Made by a program: the position numbers and the translations under genes. A stretch of 62,417 nt of DNA from an uncultured Paracoccaceae bacterium (GTDB taxonomy: Bacteria > Pseudomonadota > Alphaproteobacteria > Rhodobacterales > Rhodobacteraceae), in assembly GCA_937995865.1 (NCBI GenBank), contig CALKJA010000035.1, forward strand, positions 1 to 62,417. Direction: 5' to 3'. This document shows positions 19,169-27,154 of the stretch, one piece after another (within the stretch, counting starts at the first letter, position 1; the number at the start of each line of letters is the position of its first letter). The notes under the pieces are model-generated. The model ran no database searches. It was not told the DNA's origin and was given only the letters and a program-made list of their open reading frames with translations.

Positions 19169-19197
19169 AATCATTGCACGGATGAGATGAAAGTCAA
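19169..19197 (-). promoter_or_regulatory. Probable sigma-70 promoter of the short unit
   Basis: Minus strand: -35 TTGACT (19197-19192), exactly 17 bases, then -10-like ATGATT (19174-19169). Transcription would begin near 19162, giving an RNA of about 190 bases up to the terminator. The -35 matches 5 of 6 consensus bases; the -10 is weaker. Confidence 0.5.
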
Positions 19198-19206
19198 CGA
19201 TTTCTA

Positions 19207-19836
19207 TTAAACTGTCTCGCGTTGTGTGTTTCGGCGCTGAACAATGAGGCGGAAAGGCACAAGGGCGATGAGCGCGAGCGAAAGCTTGACGCCCCAATCT
19301 GCAATCGCCAGCGAAACCCAAAGCGGCATCATGCCCCCCACACCCAAGAGAGGAACTTCTTCTTGCGCCCAAAGCGGCATGTTTTCCAATTCTAGCCCAT
19401 TCAACGTTGCGGAGAATGCGATCGTAAAAAAGATTGCCGTATCGATTGAAGAGCCAATGAGCGTGGATGCAAGCGGTGCGCGCCACCATTTGCCACGGCG
19501 CAGACGGTCAAAGACTGTAACGTCAATCAGCTGCGCGGTCACAAAAGCAAGCCCAGAGCCAAGTGCCACTCGGAAAGTCACAAGCGGGCCGAACTCACCC
19601 ATAATTTGTGTGCCGACAAGCGAGCAAAAAACACCCACAACCAAACCGGCCAGTACCACCTGCCGGGCGGCGCGAGGGCCATAAAAGCGGTTCATCAGGT
19701 CAGTTACAAGAAAGGCCAAAGGGTAAGTGAATGCCCCCCATGTCAGCCAGTTTCCGAAAAGGAATTGAACAAGGATGTTCGAAGCCAACACGATGGCGGC
19801 CATGGCAAGAATGCCGGGAATGTGGGTGCGGTCCAT
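19207..19836 (-). CDS. Queuosine-precursor transporter (VUT/YhhQ family)
   Basis: 209-residue integral membrane protein with about six hydrophobic segments. It has the family marks FTYPLAFLVTDLMNRFYGPRAARQVV, VTFRVALGSGLAFVTAQLIDVTVFDRLR and the WWRAPLASTLIGSSIDTAIFF segment. YhhQ proteins import preQ0/preQ1 for queuosine synthesis. No recognisable preQ1 riboswitch lies in the 89 bases upstream. The stop is only 10 bases from the -35 of the short unit downstream, which is on the same strand. Confidence 0.9.
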   Translation of the reverse strand: MDRTHIPGILAMAAIVLASNILVQFLFGNWLTWGAFTYPLAFLVTDLMNRFYGPRAARQVVLAGLVVGVFCSLVGTQIMGEFGPLVTFRVALGSGLAFVTAQLIDVTVFDRLRRGKWWRAPLASTLIGSSIDTAIFFTIAFSATLNGLELENMPLWAQEEVPLLGVGGMMPLWVSLAIADWGVKLSLALIALVPFRLIVQRRNTQRETV

Positions 19837-19925
19837 TGGGTATCCGTTTTGACAAGGTTGCGGTAACTTGGCAGCCTCATGACTGCGGGTCGCGTCCTAT
19901 GATTGCAGGGCTGAAAGAGCAAGCG

Positions 19926-20837
19926 CTATTTGTCGCCGCTTTCATCTTCTCGGTCCGGTAGTACGAACTCCACGACGTGCTGTGGCAAAACCCACAGGAA
20001 ATTGTCGTCTGACACCATTGTTGCACGCAGCACGCCAGTGCTATCGCGCCAAACGTCCAACCCTTCGAGATTACCAAGGGATCCGTCTTGGGTCGTCAAA
20101 AGGGTTTCGATTGTCTCGCCAACCCGCCGAATACGGCTTCGAAAGCCGCGCCAAGTAAGCTTACGTTCAAGGATGTAGAGATACCCGTCAGGTCCCATAT
20201 CTGCTGCGGATAGCGCGAATCCATCGTGTGCAGGGATTGTCTTTGTGATCGTCCAACCCTTGGCAGTGAGCACGTAAACAGGGAAGCCGGCCTGAGTAGG
20301 GAGTTCCCCCATTGCAATCAGTCCGTCAACGCCAACGGCTAACGCTTCAATGCCCTGGTTGCTTGGCAACTTCCTTGCCCATGCCGGGCGCAACATTTGA
20401 ACGGCCGCAGCACCGGGTTCTTCATAGCGCAGCAGTCTAAGGCGGCGTTCAGAAGCAACATAGAAACTGCCGTCATCACTCAAAGCCAAAGCTTCGCTAT
20501 CAGTATAGTCGGGGCGCAGTGCGTTGCCATCGGAGTCGCGGAGTTGGGTCACAGTTTGAAGGTTAAGGCTTTCAATGTGTTGCTCATGCCGCTCAATCTG
20601 CCCTGTCAAAAGCAGGCCACGATCTCCCAACGCGATGAAGCTTTGTCCATTATCCGTGAGTTCAATCGCCGATAGTCCACCCACCAGATCAAACCCTGTG
20701 GCTATCTCTGTCGTGCTAGACCAGACAACTGGACCAGTGAAACGCGGAGCGCCGGACGAGGTTGGCAAAGATGCGGGATGTGCCGCCGCGTGGGCAGCCC
20801 ATAGGACAGTTAGTCCGACGCCAATACTGTAGCGCAT
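19926..20837 (-). CDS. Secreted phytase/esterase-like beta-propeller protein
   Basis: 303-residue protein with a Sec signal peptide (MRYSIGVGLTVLWAAHAAAHPA, cleavage after AHA) and repeating strands with Asp-Gly turns, as in the esterase-like-activity-of-phytase family. Motifs include GGLSAIELTDNGQSFIALGDRGLL, YTDSEALALSDDGSFYVASERR and NLEGLDVWRD. Expected in the periplasm; the substrate is unknown. The start overlaps the mepA end by 28 bases, so it is in one operon with mepA and the MFS gene. Confidence 0.82.
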   Translation of the reverse strand: MRYSIGVGLTVLWAAHAAAHPASLPTSSGAPRFTGPVVWSSTTEIATGFDLVGGLSAIELTDNGQSFIALGDRGLLLTGQIERHEQHIESLNLQTVTQLRDSDGNALRPDYTDSEALALSDDGSFYVASERRLRLLRYEEPGAAAVQMLRPAWARKLPSNQGIEALAVGVDGLIAMGELPTQAGFPVYVLTAKGWTITKTIPAHDGFALSAADMGPDGYLYILERKLTWRGFRSRIRRVGETIETLLTTQDGSLGNLEGLDVWRDSTGVLRATMVSDDNFLWVLPQHVVEFVLPDREDESGDK

Positions 20838-21730
20838 AGCGCGGGTAGGTCTCCAATACGTAATTCACGACGGGGCGATGCAGGTCTTGGATTGGGGTCA
20901 GGTGGCGGCGGATTTAGGATACGATCCACCCATCCTTCAGCCTCTGCGCACCCATCTCCTGCGGGCGGCGGCGCTTGGTTTGAACAGTTGGTTGCACCGG
21001 GAGGGCAGCTGAGCCGCACATGGAAATGGTAGTGGTGCCCCCACCAAGGCCGGATTTTGCGTAGATAGGATCGATCCCCTGTTTCGCGCTTACACATATC
21101 GACTTTGGCACCCGGAAAAACAAAAATCCGCGCGACACGTGGGTCCGAGGCCGCAAGCTTAAGGACTTCGCGGTGCTCGGCGCTCCAACGGTCATTTGTA
21201 AAAGCGCCGGATGCGCGGCGCATTGAGATTGAACTGATGTTCTCGCGTTCCTGCTGGCTTAGGTTCAGGCGGTCTGGGGGGAGCATCCATAAATCAACGT
21301 CTAACCCGGATTGGTGTGAACGGTGCCCAGTCAACATTGGCCCGCCGCGCGGTTGGCTCATATCGCCAACATAGAGACCTTTCCAACTTGGCAGCCGGGC
21401 TACCTTGCGGCTGAGGTCTTTGACATAGTCAACGGTAATCGGTTGCGCCCAATTCCGATTTCTAGACAGGCGCATTGCCTGCCATGTGGGCCCGGTTTCT
21501 TCCAATTGGACCGCGCCGGCCTGACATCCGCGCGCATAACCACCGACAGCCGCCGCAGGCTGTACAGAGCCGCGCGGGGCGGCTCCGAACAGGTTTTTGG
21601 CCACAGGGCCGGATCCCGGAGACGCGGCTTGGGCGACGACGGGCGTGGCCACGCGCTCACTTGCGCCGCAGGCGACAAGTGCCGCGATACATCCAATCGC
21701 TAGGGCGCGGGAATAGAGGCTTTTGACCAT
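20810..21730 (-). CDS. mepA: Penicillin-insensitive murein endopeptidase
   Basis: LAS-family zinc endopeptidase that cuts D-Ala-mDAP cross-links in peptidoglycan. The 306-residue protein begins with a signal sequence ending in a lipobox-like LVAC, so it may be a lipoprotein, then the core HRSHQSGLDVDLWM (zinc His and Asp) and WWGHHYHFHVRLSCPPG (HxH pair). Conserved Cys pairs fit periplasmic disulfides. It overlaps the MFS gene upstream by 31 bases and the phytase-like gene downstream by 28 bases. Confidence 0.93.
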   Translation of the reverse strand: MVKSLYSRALAIGCIAALVACGASERVATPVVAQAASPGSGPVAKNLFGAAPRGSVQPAAAVGGYARGCQAGAVQLEETGPTWQAMRLSRNRNWAQPITVDYVKDLSRKVARLPSWKGLYVGDMSQPRGGPMLTGHRSHQSGLDVDLWMLPPDRLNLSQQERENISSISMRRASGAFTNDRWSAEHREVLKLAASDPRVARIFVFPGAKVDMCKRETGDRSYLRKIRPWWGHHYHFHVRLSCPPGATNCSNQAPPPAGDGCAEAEGWVDRILNPPPPDPNPRPASPRRELRIGDLPALCATVLASD

Positions 21731-23097
21731 TCTGCTCGGTCTCCCTTTGGGTTAACCCAACGTAGCAAAAACAAGCCTACAAGGAAAAGCGCAATCACCG
21801 GGGAAAAACCCAATCGCGCGTCTTGCAAAAGTATTGTGAACAATCCGATCAAAGCCGGTGCAAGAAATGCGGTTGCTTTGCCGGACAGTGCAAAAAGGCC
21901 GAATGCTTCGGTTGGACGTTCCGGGTGGGTGTGCCGCACCATCATCGAGCGGCTGGCCGAATAAATCCCGCCGCCTGCGGCCCCAATCAATGATCCGCAT
22001 ACATACAACACCGCATCAGGAATATTGGATCCTTCCTCCAAGGCAATGATGAAGAACGTGAATTCTCGTGATGTAGAAACGATTGCAAAGCTCACAAAAA
22101 TCAGGACCCAGATGCAAAAGAGTATCACCGGCTTGGGTCCCTTTGCGCGGTCAAATCTGCCGGCGATCGTGGTTCCAACAGCCGCTGTGATCACCCCAAC
22201 AACGCCAAAGATAGCAACCTGCATAAGCTGCCAATCCAGCACGAGGACGGCATAGACACCGCCGAACGCATAAAGCGCGTTCAAAGCGTCACGGTAAAAC
22301 ATGGATGAGATCAAGAAATTCAGCAGCGATTTACGCTTTGCGACGTTCTTAAGCGATGTTTTGAGATCGCCTAGTGCCTGCCCGATGCCGCCTTGTCGGT
22401 TCGGGGTGCGACCCTCGCGTACAAACAGCCAGTACGGGATCATAAAGACCACAAACCAAATTGCGATAAAGGGACCGACAGCGCGGGTGCCTTCACGTTC
22501 GAGCCCGTTTAGCCCGAAGGCGGGGTCCAGCCCGGTTACAGTCTTGCCGGCCTCAAGCTCAAAAAAGAAACCCAGCATGATCAGAAGTGCAACAAGCCCA
22601 CCCCAATATCCAAGGGCGGCCCCATCGCCCGAAATCCTTCCGATTTCCTCCTCATTGCCCAAAGACGGCAGAATGGCATTGGTAAAGATCAAGGCAAACT
22701 CAGCAGCCACGAAGGCAATCGAGAACGCGACAAGGCAAAACAGCCACGCAGATCCGTCTGGCACCATGAACCAAAGCATCCAAACGCTCACGACATAGAT
22801 GATTGAAAACAAGATCAACCATGGCATCCGCCGCCCGGTGCTATCGGCATATGCCCCCAAGATCGGTGCGGTGAAGGCGATGAACAATCCGGCAAGCGCT
22901 TGACCCCAGCTCCAGATGCTTTGAGCCTGCGCATCGGCGGCTTGTTCGGCCATTCCGGTATCAAGGAAATGCTGGGAAACCACATCGGCAAAATAGGGGC
23001 CAAAAATAAATGTCAGCCCCAGCGTGTAAAACGGCTGTGTGGCCCAATCAAAGGCCATCCAACCGAAAATGCGTTTCTTTAAGCTGACCTCGGCCAT
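21700..23097 (-). CDS. MFS transporter, UMF1/Atg22-like family
   Basis: 465-residue membrane protein with about 12 hydrophobic segments. Family marks: KRIFGWMAFDWATQPFYTLGLTFIFGPYFA at the N terminus, APILGAYADSTGRRMPWLI and GIYSASRSMMVRHTHPERPTEAFGLFALSGKATAFLAP. UMF1 transporters resemble yeast Atg22 vacuolar amino-acid exporters; the bacterial substrate is unknown. The start at 23097 has AGGGGAAACAGC ahead, preferred to an in-frame start at 23124. First gene of a three-gene overlapping unit. Confidence 0.9.
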   Translation of the reverse strand: MAEVSLKKRIFGWMAFDWATQPFYTLGLTFIFGPYFADVVSQHFLDTGMAEQAADAQAQSIWSWGQALAGLFIAFTAPILGAYADSTGRRMPWLILFSIIYVVSVWMLWFMVPDGSAWLFCLVAFSIAFVAAEFALIFTNAILPSLGNEEEIGRISGDGAALGYWGGLVALLIMLGFFFELEAGKTVTGLDPAFGLNGLEREGTRAVGPFIAIWFVVFMIPYWLFVREGRTPNRQGGIGQALGDLKTSLKNVAKRKSLLNFLISSMFYRDALNALYAFGGVYAVLVLDWQLMQVAIFGVVGVITAAVGTTIAGRFDRAKGPKPVILFCIWVLIFVSFAIVSTSREFTFFIIALEEGSNIPDAVLYVCGSLIGAAGGGIYSASRSMMVRHTHPERPTEAFGLFALSGKATAFLAPALIGLFTILLQDARLGFSPVIALFLVGLFLLRWVNPKGDRAEWSKASIPAP

Positions 23098-23169
23098 GCT
23101 GTTTCCCCTCCCAAGGTCATTCACGGCATAAGGGCAGGGCCGTGCCGGTCTCGCAAGGAAAACCGCGCG

Positions 23170-23727
23170 TCAGTCTTGCATTGGGGGCCAAGGGCGTTGC
23201 GCGTCTGCCTCTTTCCAAGCTGTCGCCCAAGTTGGCAACGGCGGGGAGTCCGGGTTTTCGCCAATCGCAATTGCAACATCACGCGTGGGCACTGCTTTGC
23301 CGCTCGCAACGACTGCCGTTCGAAACAAACAGTGATTTGCGCATTCGCCTGAAGTTTTGAACATGCCCTGCTCAATGTAAGTGAACCGCTCATCCCAGCC
23401 CAAAAGCCGTGTCCGGGTTTCAAATCGTTCAAATGGGGTCAGGCGCTTGCGATATCTTACCGTTGCGCCCGCAACGGCAAACCCCCATTTCCGCTCGCGC
23501 ATGGCGGCCCAAAGCCCGATCCGCTGTGCCATCTGAAAGCGCCCGAATTCATAAATGGTGAGAATACGGCCGTTGTTCATTTCAAAGAACATGTCACAGT
23601 CGAAAGGCGAAACTCGGTGCTGGGACACGTGCGTTTCAAAAAATGTGGCGGGTGGCAGCTTGCGACCAGCCGTCATAGCAAGAGCGAGGCGAATGAATGG
23701 GTACATGTCACTCAAAGAGCCCTGCAT
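23170..23727 (-). CDS. Hotdog-fold acyl-CoA thioesterase-like protein
   Basis: 185-residue protein of the 4HBT_2/THEM6-like group: SQHRVSPFDCDMFFEMNNGRILTIYEFGRFQMAQRIGL matches the DxDxxxHMNN(G/A)RYL pattern, with hydrophobic strands following (VRYRKRLTPFERFETRTRLLGWDERFTYIEQGMF). The usual His is Glu here (FEMNNGR). A start at 23706 (MYPFIRLAL) is also possible; neither has a clear Shine-Dalgarno. The substrate is unknown. Lies 72 bases upstream of the MFS gene on the same strand. Confidence 0.8.
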   Translation of the reverse strand: MQGSLSDMYPFIRLALAMTAGRKLPPATFFETHVSQHRVSPFDCDMFFEMNNGRILTIYEFGRFQMAQRIGLWAAMRERKWGFAVAGATVRYRKRLTPFERFETRTRLLGWDERFTYIEQGMFKTSGECANHCLFRTAVVASGKAVPTRDVAIAIGENPDSPPLPTWATAWKEADAQRPWPPMQD

Positions 23728-23815
23728 GACTTTGACGTCAAGCTTGCCGTGACGGAACGTGCTTGCACGGTGCGTTTCACGTGCCTAAGTGATCAAAAGC
23801 AAAGCGGAGAACCAT

Positions 23816-24103
23816 ATGACCAGCCTTTTCCAAATCCTGATGTTGCTTCTGGACGTTGCGACGTTCTTTATCTTCGCGCATTTCATCATGAGTTGGTTGA
23901 TCAACTTTCAGGTACTCAATATCCGGCAACCGTTGGTTTCGCAGATCTGGTATGGTCTTCAGCGTATCCTTGAGCCGCTATACGGGCCAATCCGCCGCGT
24001 ATTGCCTCAGATGGGTGGGCTAGACCTCGCACCGCTTGTGGCTTTGCTGGGTATTTACATTGTCCGCATCATCCTCGTGAACAATGCGGCCGCATTCCTC
24101 TAA
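23816..24103 (+). CDS. YggT family membrane protein
   Basis: 95-residue protein with two hydrophobic stretches flanking SWLINFQVLNIRQPLVSQIWYGLQRILEPLYGPIRRVLPQMGGLDLAPLVALLGIYIV, the YggT signature (P-I-R-R-x-x-P and GGLDLAP). Role is poorly defined; YggT proteins are linked with osmotic tolerance or cell division in other bacteria. The start at 23816 has GCGGAG ahead. It faces the thioesterase gene across 88 bases. Confidence 0.9.
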   Translation: MTSLFQILMLLLDVATFFIFAHFIMSWLINFQVLNIRQPLVSQIWYGLQRILEPLYGPIRRVLPQMGGLDLAPLVALLGIYIVRIILVNNAAAFL

Positions 24104-24133
24104 AGCGGCCAAGCTTAGATCCACACGGAACCG

Positions 24134-24149
24134 GCGTTTTCGAAAACGC
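24134..24149. repeat. Palindrome GCGTTTTCGAAAACGC
   Basis: A 16-base perfect palindrome between yggT and recQ, centred on TTTTCGAAAA. The same centre occurs in the palindrome at 59025-59046. May act as the yggT terminator, though only weakly T-rich afterwards. Confidence 0.55.
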
Positions 24150-24239
24150 GCCTAGCCCTTTCTGGCGGGCTTGTTCACCGATTCTTAATGTGGGACTCTT
24201 CAGTTCGAAGCAGTCAAACATGAACAATGAACAGGCCTT

Positions 24240-26279
24240 ATGCACAACGCCCTGCGGGATATCTTTGGTTTTGATAGCTTCCGCCCTGGGCAGGAAGAAA
24301 TTGTGCGTGCCGTAACCGATGGTGAAAATGTGCTCGCCATCATGCCTACGGGTGGCGGCAAATCCCTGTGCTTCCAACTTCCTGCTTTACTACGCGATGG
24401 GGTTACGGTTGTGATTTCTCCGCTTATCGCTTTGATGCGTGATCAAGTCCGCGCCTTGCAAGAAGCAGGCGTATCTGCGGGTGCGCTCACGTCGGCAAAC
24501 ACAGAAGAAGAAACTGAAGAGGTTTGGCAAGCGCTAGAGGCCGGAACGCTTAAGCTCCTTTACATCGCCCCCGAAAGGTTAGCGGCTGGATCTTCAATGG
24601 GGATGCTCCGCAGGATTGGTGTCAGTTTGATCGCTGTAGATGAGGCGCATTGCGTATCTCAATGGGGCCATGATTTTCGGCCCGACTACCTGCGCATCGG
24701 GGATCTGCGGCGCGCGTTGAATGTGCCTTTGGCTGCCTTTACCGCGACTGCGGATGCGGAAACACGGGAAGAGATCGCGCAAAAGCTGTTTGATGGCCAA
24801 GTGCCGCAAACCTTCCTTCACGGGTTCGACCGCCCGAACCTTCATCTTGCCTTCCAAGCTAAGACCAAGCCGCGCGAACAACTTTTGTCCTTTGCAAACG
24901 CACGCAAAGGGCAATCCGGGATCGTGTATTGCGGTACACGCGCCAAAACCGAAACCATCGCTCAGGCGTTGCGGGCGGAGGGGCATACGGCCTGCCATTA
25001 TCACGCAGGGATGGATCCAGAAGACCGCCGCATCGTTGAGACCCGGTTTCAGCGCGAGGACGGGCTGATCGTTGTGGCAACGGTGGCGTTTGGGATGGGC
25101 GTGGACAAGCCGGATATCCGCTGGGTTGCCCATGCGGATTTGCCTAAGAGCATCGAGTCTTACTACCAAGAGATTGGCCGTGCAGGTCGCGACGGAGCGC
25201 CGGCGGAGACAATGACACTGTTTGGTCCGTCCGACATCGCATTGCGCCGGCAACAGATTGATGAGGGGCTAGCCCCACCCGAGCGCAAAGCAGCAGATCA
25301 CGGGCGACTTAATGCGCTGCTTGGATTGGCTGAGGCGTTGGAATGCCGGCGTGTGAAGTTACTTGAGTATTTTGGCGACGATGCCGTGACCTGCAGCGGC
25401 TGTGATCTTTGCGACAAACCCGCGGATGTTTCGGACGGCACCATGCCTGTGCGAATGGCGCTCTCTGCGATGCTTAGAACTGGCGAGAGCTTTGGTGCGG
25501 GGTATCTCATCGATATCTTACTTGGGTCGCCAACGGATAAAGTCCGGCAACGCGGGCATGACGGGCTTCCAACGTTCGGCGTTGGCACCAAGTGGTCCAA
25601 GCCGCAATGGCAGGCAATATTCAGGCAAATGATGGGCCATGACCTCGTCCGTCCCGATAGCGAACGATATGGGGCTTTGCGGATGACCAGCCGCGCGCGT
25701 CCGATCCTACGAGATGAAGAAAAGATCAATTTGCGGTTTGATACAATCCGCGCGGCTCGGAACGCGGGGCCCGCGGTCAAGGCTATGGTTTCCGACGATG
25801 ACGCACCGCTTCTCAGTGCGCTTAAGGCCAAGCGCCGCGCTTTGGCTGAAGCGGCAAAGGTGCCGGCCTATGTTATCTTTCCGGACCGAACGTTGATTGA
25901 GATTGCCGAAAGGCGCCCGGCGACGTTGGATGATATGGCGGGCATCAGCGGAATAGGTGCCAAAAAGCTGGAGCGATACGGAAACGCGTTCCTTTCTGTC
26001 GTCGCACAGGATGACGTGCCCGAAATGCACCCAACGCGGCGCAAATTGGCAGGCCGCGCCGAGGGCGAGGTCTATGATCAGCTGATGTCAGTGCAAGTGG
26101 AGCTACAACGCGGCCCGATGGGGACTCTTAAGCCGGTCTCTTGCACTCACTCAACCCTGCGCCAGATCGCCGAACGCCGGCCAGATTCGCTTGAGGATCT
26201 TGAACGCATCCAAGGTATGGGTCCGCTAAAGATGGAGCGTTTCGGAGAAGCGTTCCTCGAAGTTCTCCGCGCCTCTTGA
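24240..26279 (+). CDS. recQ: ATP-dependent DNA helicase RecQ with two HRDC domains
   Basis: 3'-5' helicase of recombination and stalled-fork processing. The 679-residue protein has motif 0 FRPGQEEIV, Walker A MPTGGGKSLCFQLP, DEAH in AVDEAHCVSQWGHDFRPDY, helicase-C QEIGRAGRDG, zinc cysteines (CRRVKLLEYF...CSGCDLC), a winged helix, and then two HRDC-like modules (about 528-590 and 600-679), both ending in IAERRPxxLxDxxxIxGxGxxKxERxGxAFL. E. coli RecQ has one HRDC and about 610 residues, so the second copy explains the extra length. yaaA follows closely. Confidence 0.96.
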   Translation: MHNALRDIFGFDSFRPGQEEIVRAVTDGENVLAIMPTGGGKSLCFQLPALLRDGVTVVISPLIALMRDQVRALQEAGVSAGALTSANTEEETEEVWQALEAGTLKLLYIAPERLAAGSSMGMLRRIGVSLIAVDEAHCVSQWGHDFRPDYLRIGDLRRALNVPLAAFTATADAETREEIAQKLFDGQVPQTFLHGFDRPNLHLAFQAKTKPREQLLSFANARKGQSGIVYCGTRAKTETIAQALRAEGHTACHYHAGMDPEDRRIVETRFQREDGLIVVATVAFGMGVDKPDIRWVAHADLPKSIESYYQEIGRAGRDGAPAETMTLFGPSDIALRRQQIDEGLAPPERKAADHGRLNALLGLAEALECRRVKLLEYFGDDAVTCSGCDLCDKPADVSDGTMPVRMALSAMLRTGESFGAGYLIDILLGSPTDKVRQRGHDGLPTFGVGTKWSKPQWQAIFRQMMGHDLVRPDSERYGALRMTSRARPILRDEEKINLRFDTIRAARNAGPAVKAMVSDDDAPLLSALKAKRRALAEAAKVPAYVIFPDRTLIEIAERRPATLDDMAGISGIGAKKLERYGNAFLSVVAQDDVPEMHPTRRKLAGRAEGEVYDQLMSVQVELQRGPMGTLKPVSCTHSTLRQIAERRPDSLEDLERIQGMGPLKMERFGEAFLEVLRAS

Positions 26280-26330
26280 GGGCGCGTGCGGCTCTGCTAT
26301 GTGATAGAGCCTAAACAAGGAGACGCGCAA

Positions 26331-27104
26331 ATGCTCGTGGTGATTTCCCCAGCCAAGCGGCTGGATTGGGCGGCGGTTAAACGGACCGATCTGACCCGCC
26401 CTGATTTCGAGGCAGACGCGCTGCGTTTGGCGAAAACTGCGCGGAACCTGACCCTTGGCGATCTACAAAAGCTGATGAGTATTTCGCCGGATCTGGCACG
26501 GTTGAATCGCGATAGGTTCAAAGCGTTTTCTGACTCGCCTGACGAAAACGCGCTGCGGCCTGCGGCTTTTGCCTTTGCGGGTGACACCTATCAAGGGTTA
26601 GAAGCCGCATCGCTTTCGGAGGATGATTTGCGCTGGGCGCAATCGCATCTGCGCATCCTGTCTGGCCTTTACGGTCTGCTAAGGCCTCTTGATGAAATTC
26701 AGCCCTACCGGCTTGAAATGGGATCGCGACTCAAGACACGGCGCGGAGGGTCACTTTACAGCTATTGGGGTGATCAGATTTCCAAGGCTTTGAATGCCCA
26801 AGCCGATGAAACAGGGGCTGATGTTTTGGTCAATTGCGCCAGCCAAGAGTATTTTGGCGCGGTTGATCCAAAGGCGCTGAAGCCGCGCGTGATCACGCCT
26901 GCCTTCTACGAAGAAAAAGATGGCAAGGAGAAGATGGTAAGCTTCTTTGCGAAGAAAGCCCGCGGTGCAATGGCGCGCTATGTTGTGAAAAACCGGCTCA
27001 GCGATCCTGCGGGAATCAAAGAGTTCGACTTGGGTGGTTACGCGTTCCGCAAAGATCTGAGCAGTGGCGATACACTTGCGTTTTCGCGGCCCTATCCAAG
27101 CTAA
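26331..27104 (+). CDS. yaaA: Peroxide stress protein YaaA
   Basis: 257-residue DUF328 protein. The E. coli member lowers intracellular iron-driven damage during hydrogen peroxide stress. Seen here: MLVVISPAKRLDW, FSGDTYQGL-like FAGDTYQGLEA, LRILSGLYGLLRPLDEIQPYRLEMG and VNCASQEYFGAVDPKAL, all characteristic. The start at 26331 has AAGGAGACGCGCAA ahead, preferred to the in-frame 26286 codon. Lies 51 bases after recQ, same direction, probably co-transcribed. Convergent with the thiolase gene. Confidence 0.95.
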   Translation: MLVVISPAKRLDWAAVKRTDLTRPDFEADALRLAKTARNLTLGDLQKLMSISPDLARLNRDRFKAFSDSPDENALRPAAFAFAGDTYQGLEAASLSEDDLRWAQSHLRILSGLYGLLRPLDEIQPYRLEMGSRLKTRRGGSLYSYWGDQISKALNAQADETGADVLVNCASQEYFGAVDPKALKPRVITPAFYEEKDGKEKMVSFFAKKARGAMARYVVKNRLSDPAGIKEFDLGGYAFRKDLSSGDTLAFSRPYPS

Positions 27105-27154
27105 GCAATGGGCCCGCGCCCAATTGTTTCGAGGCGCAGGTCAATCGCTATCCG

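Noticed and set aside
19837-19925. preQ1 riboswitch upstream of the YhhQ-like transporter
   Set aside because: No preQ1-I or preQ1-II consensus is visible in the 89-base gap.
23170-24149. Genomic island or phage boundary
   Set aside because: No integrase, tRNA, direct repeats or change in gene character; codon style is uniform across the window.
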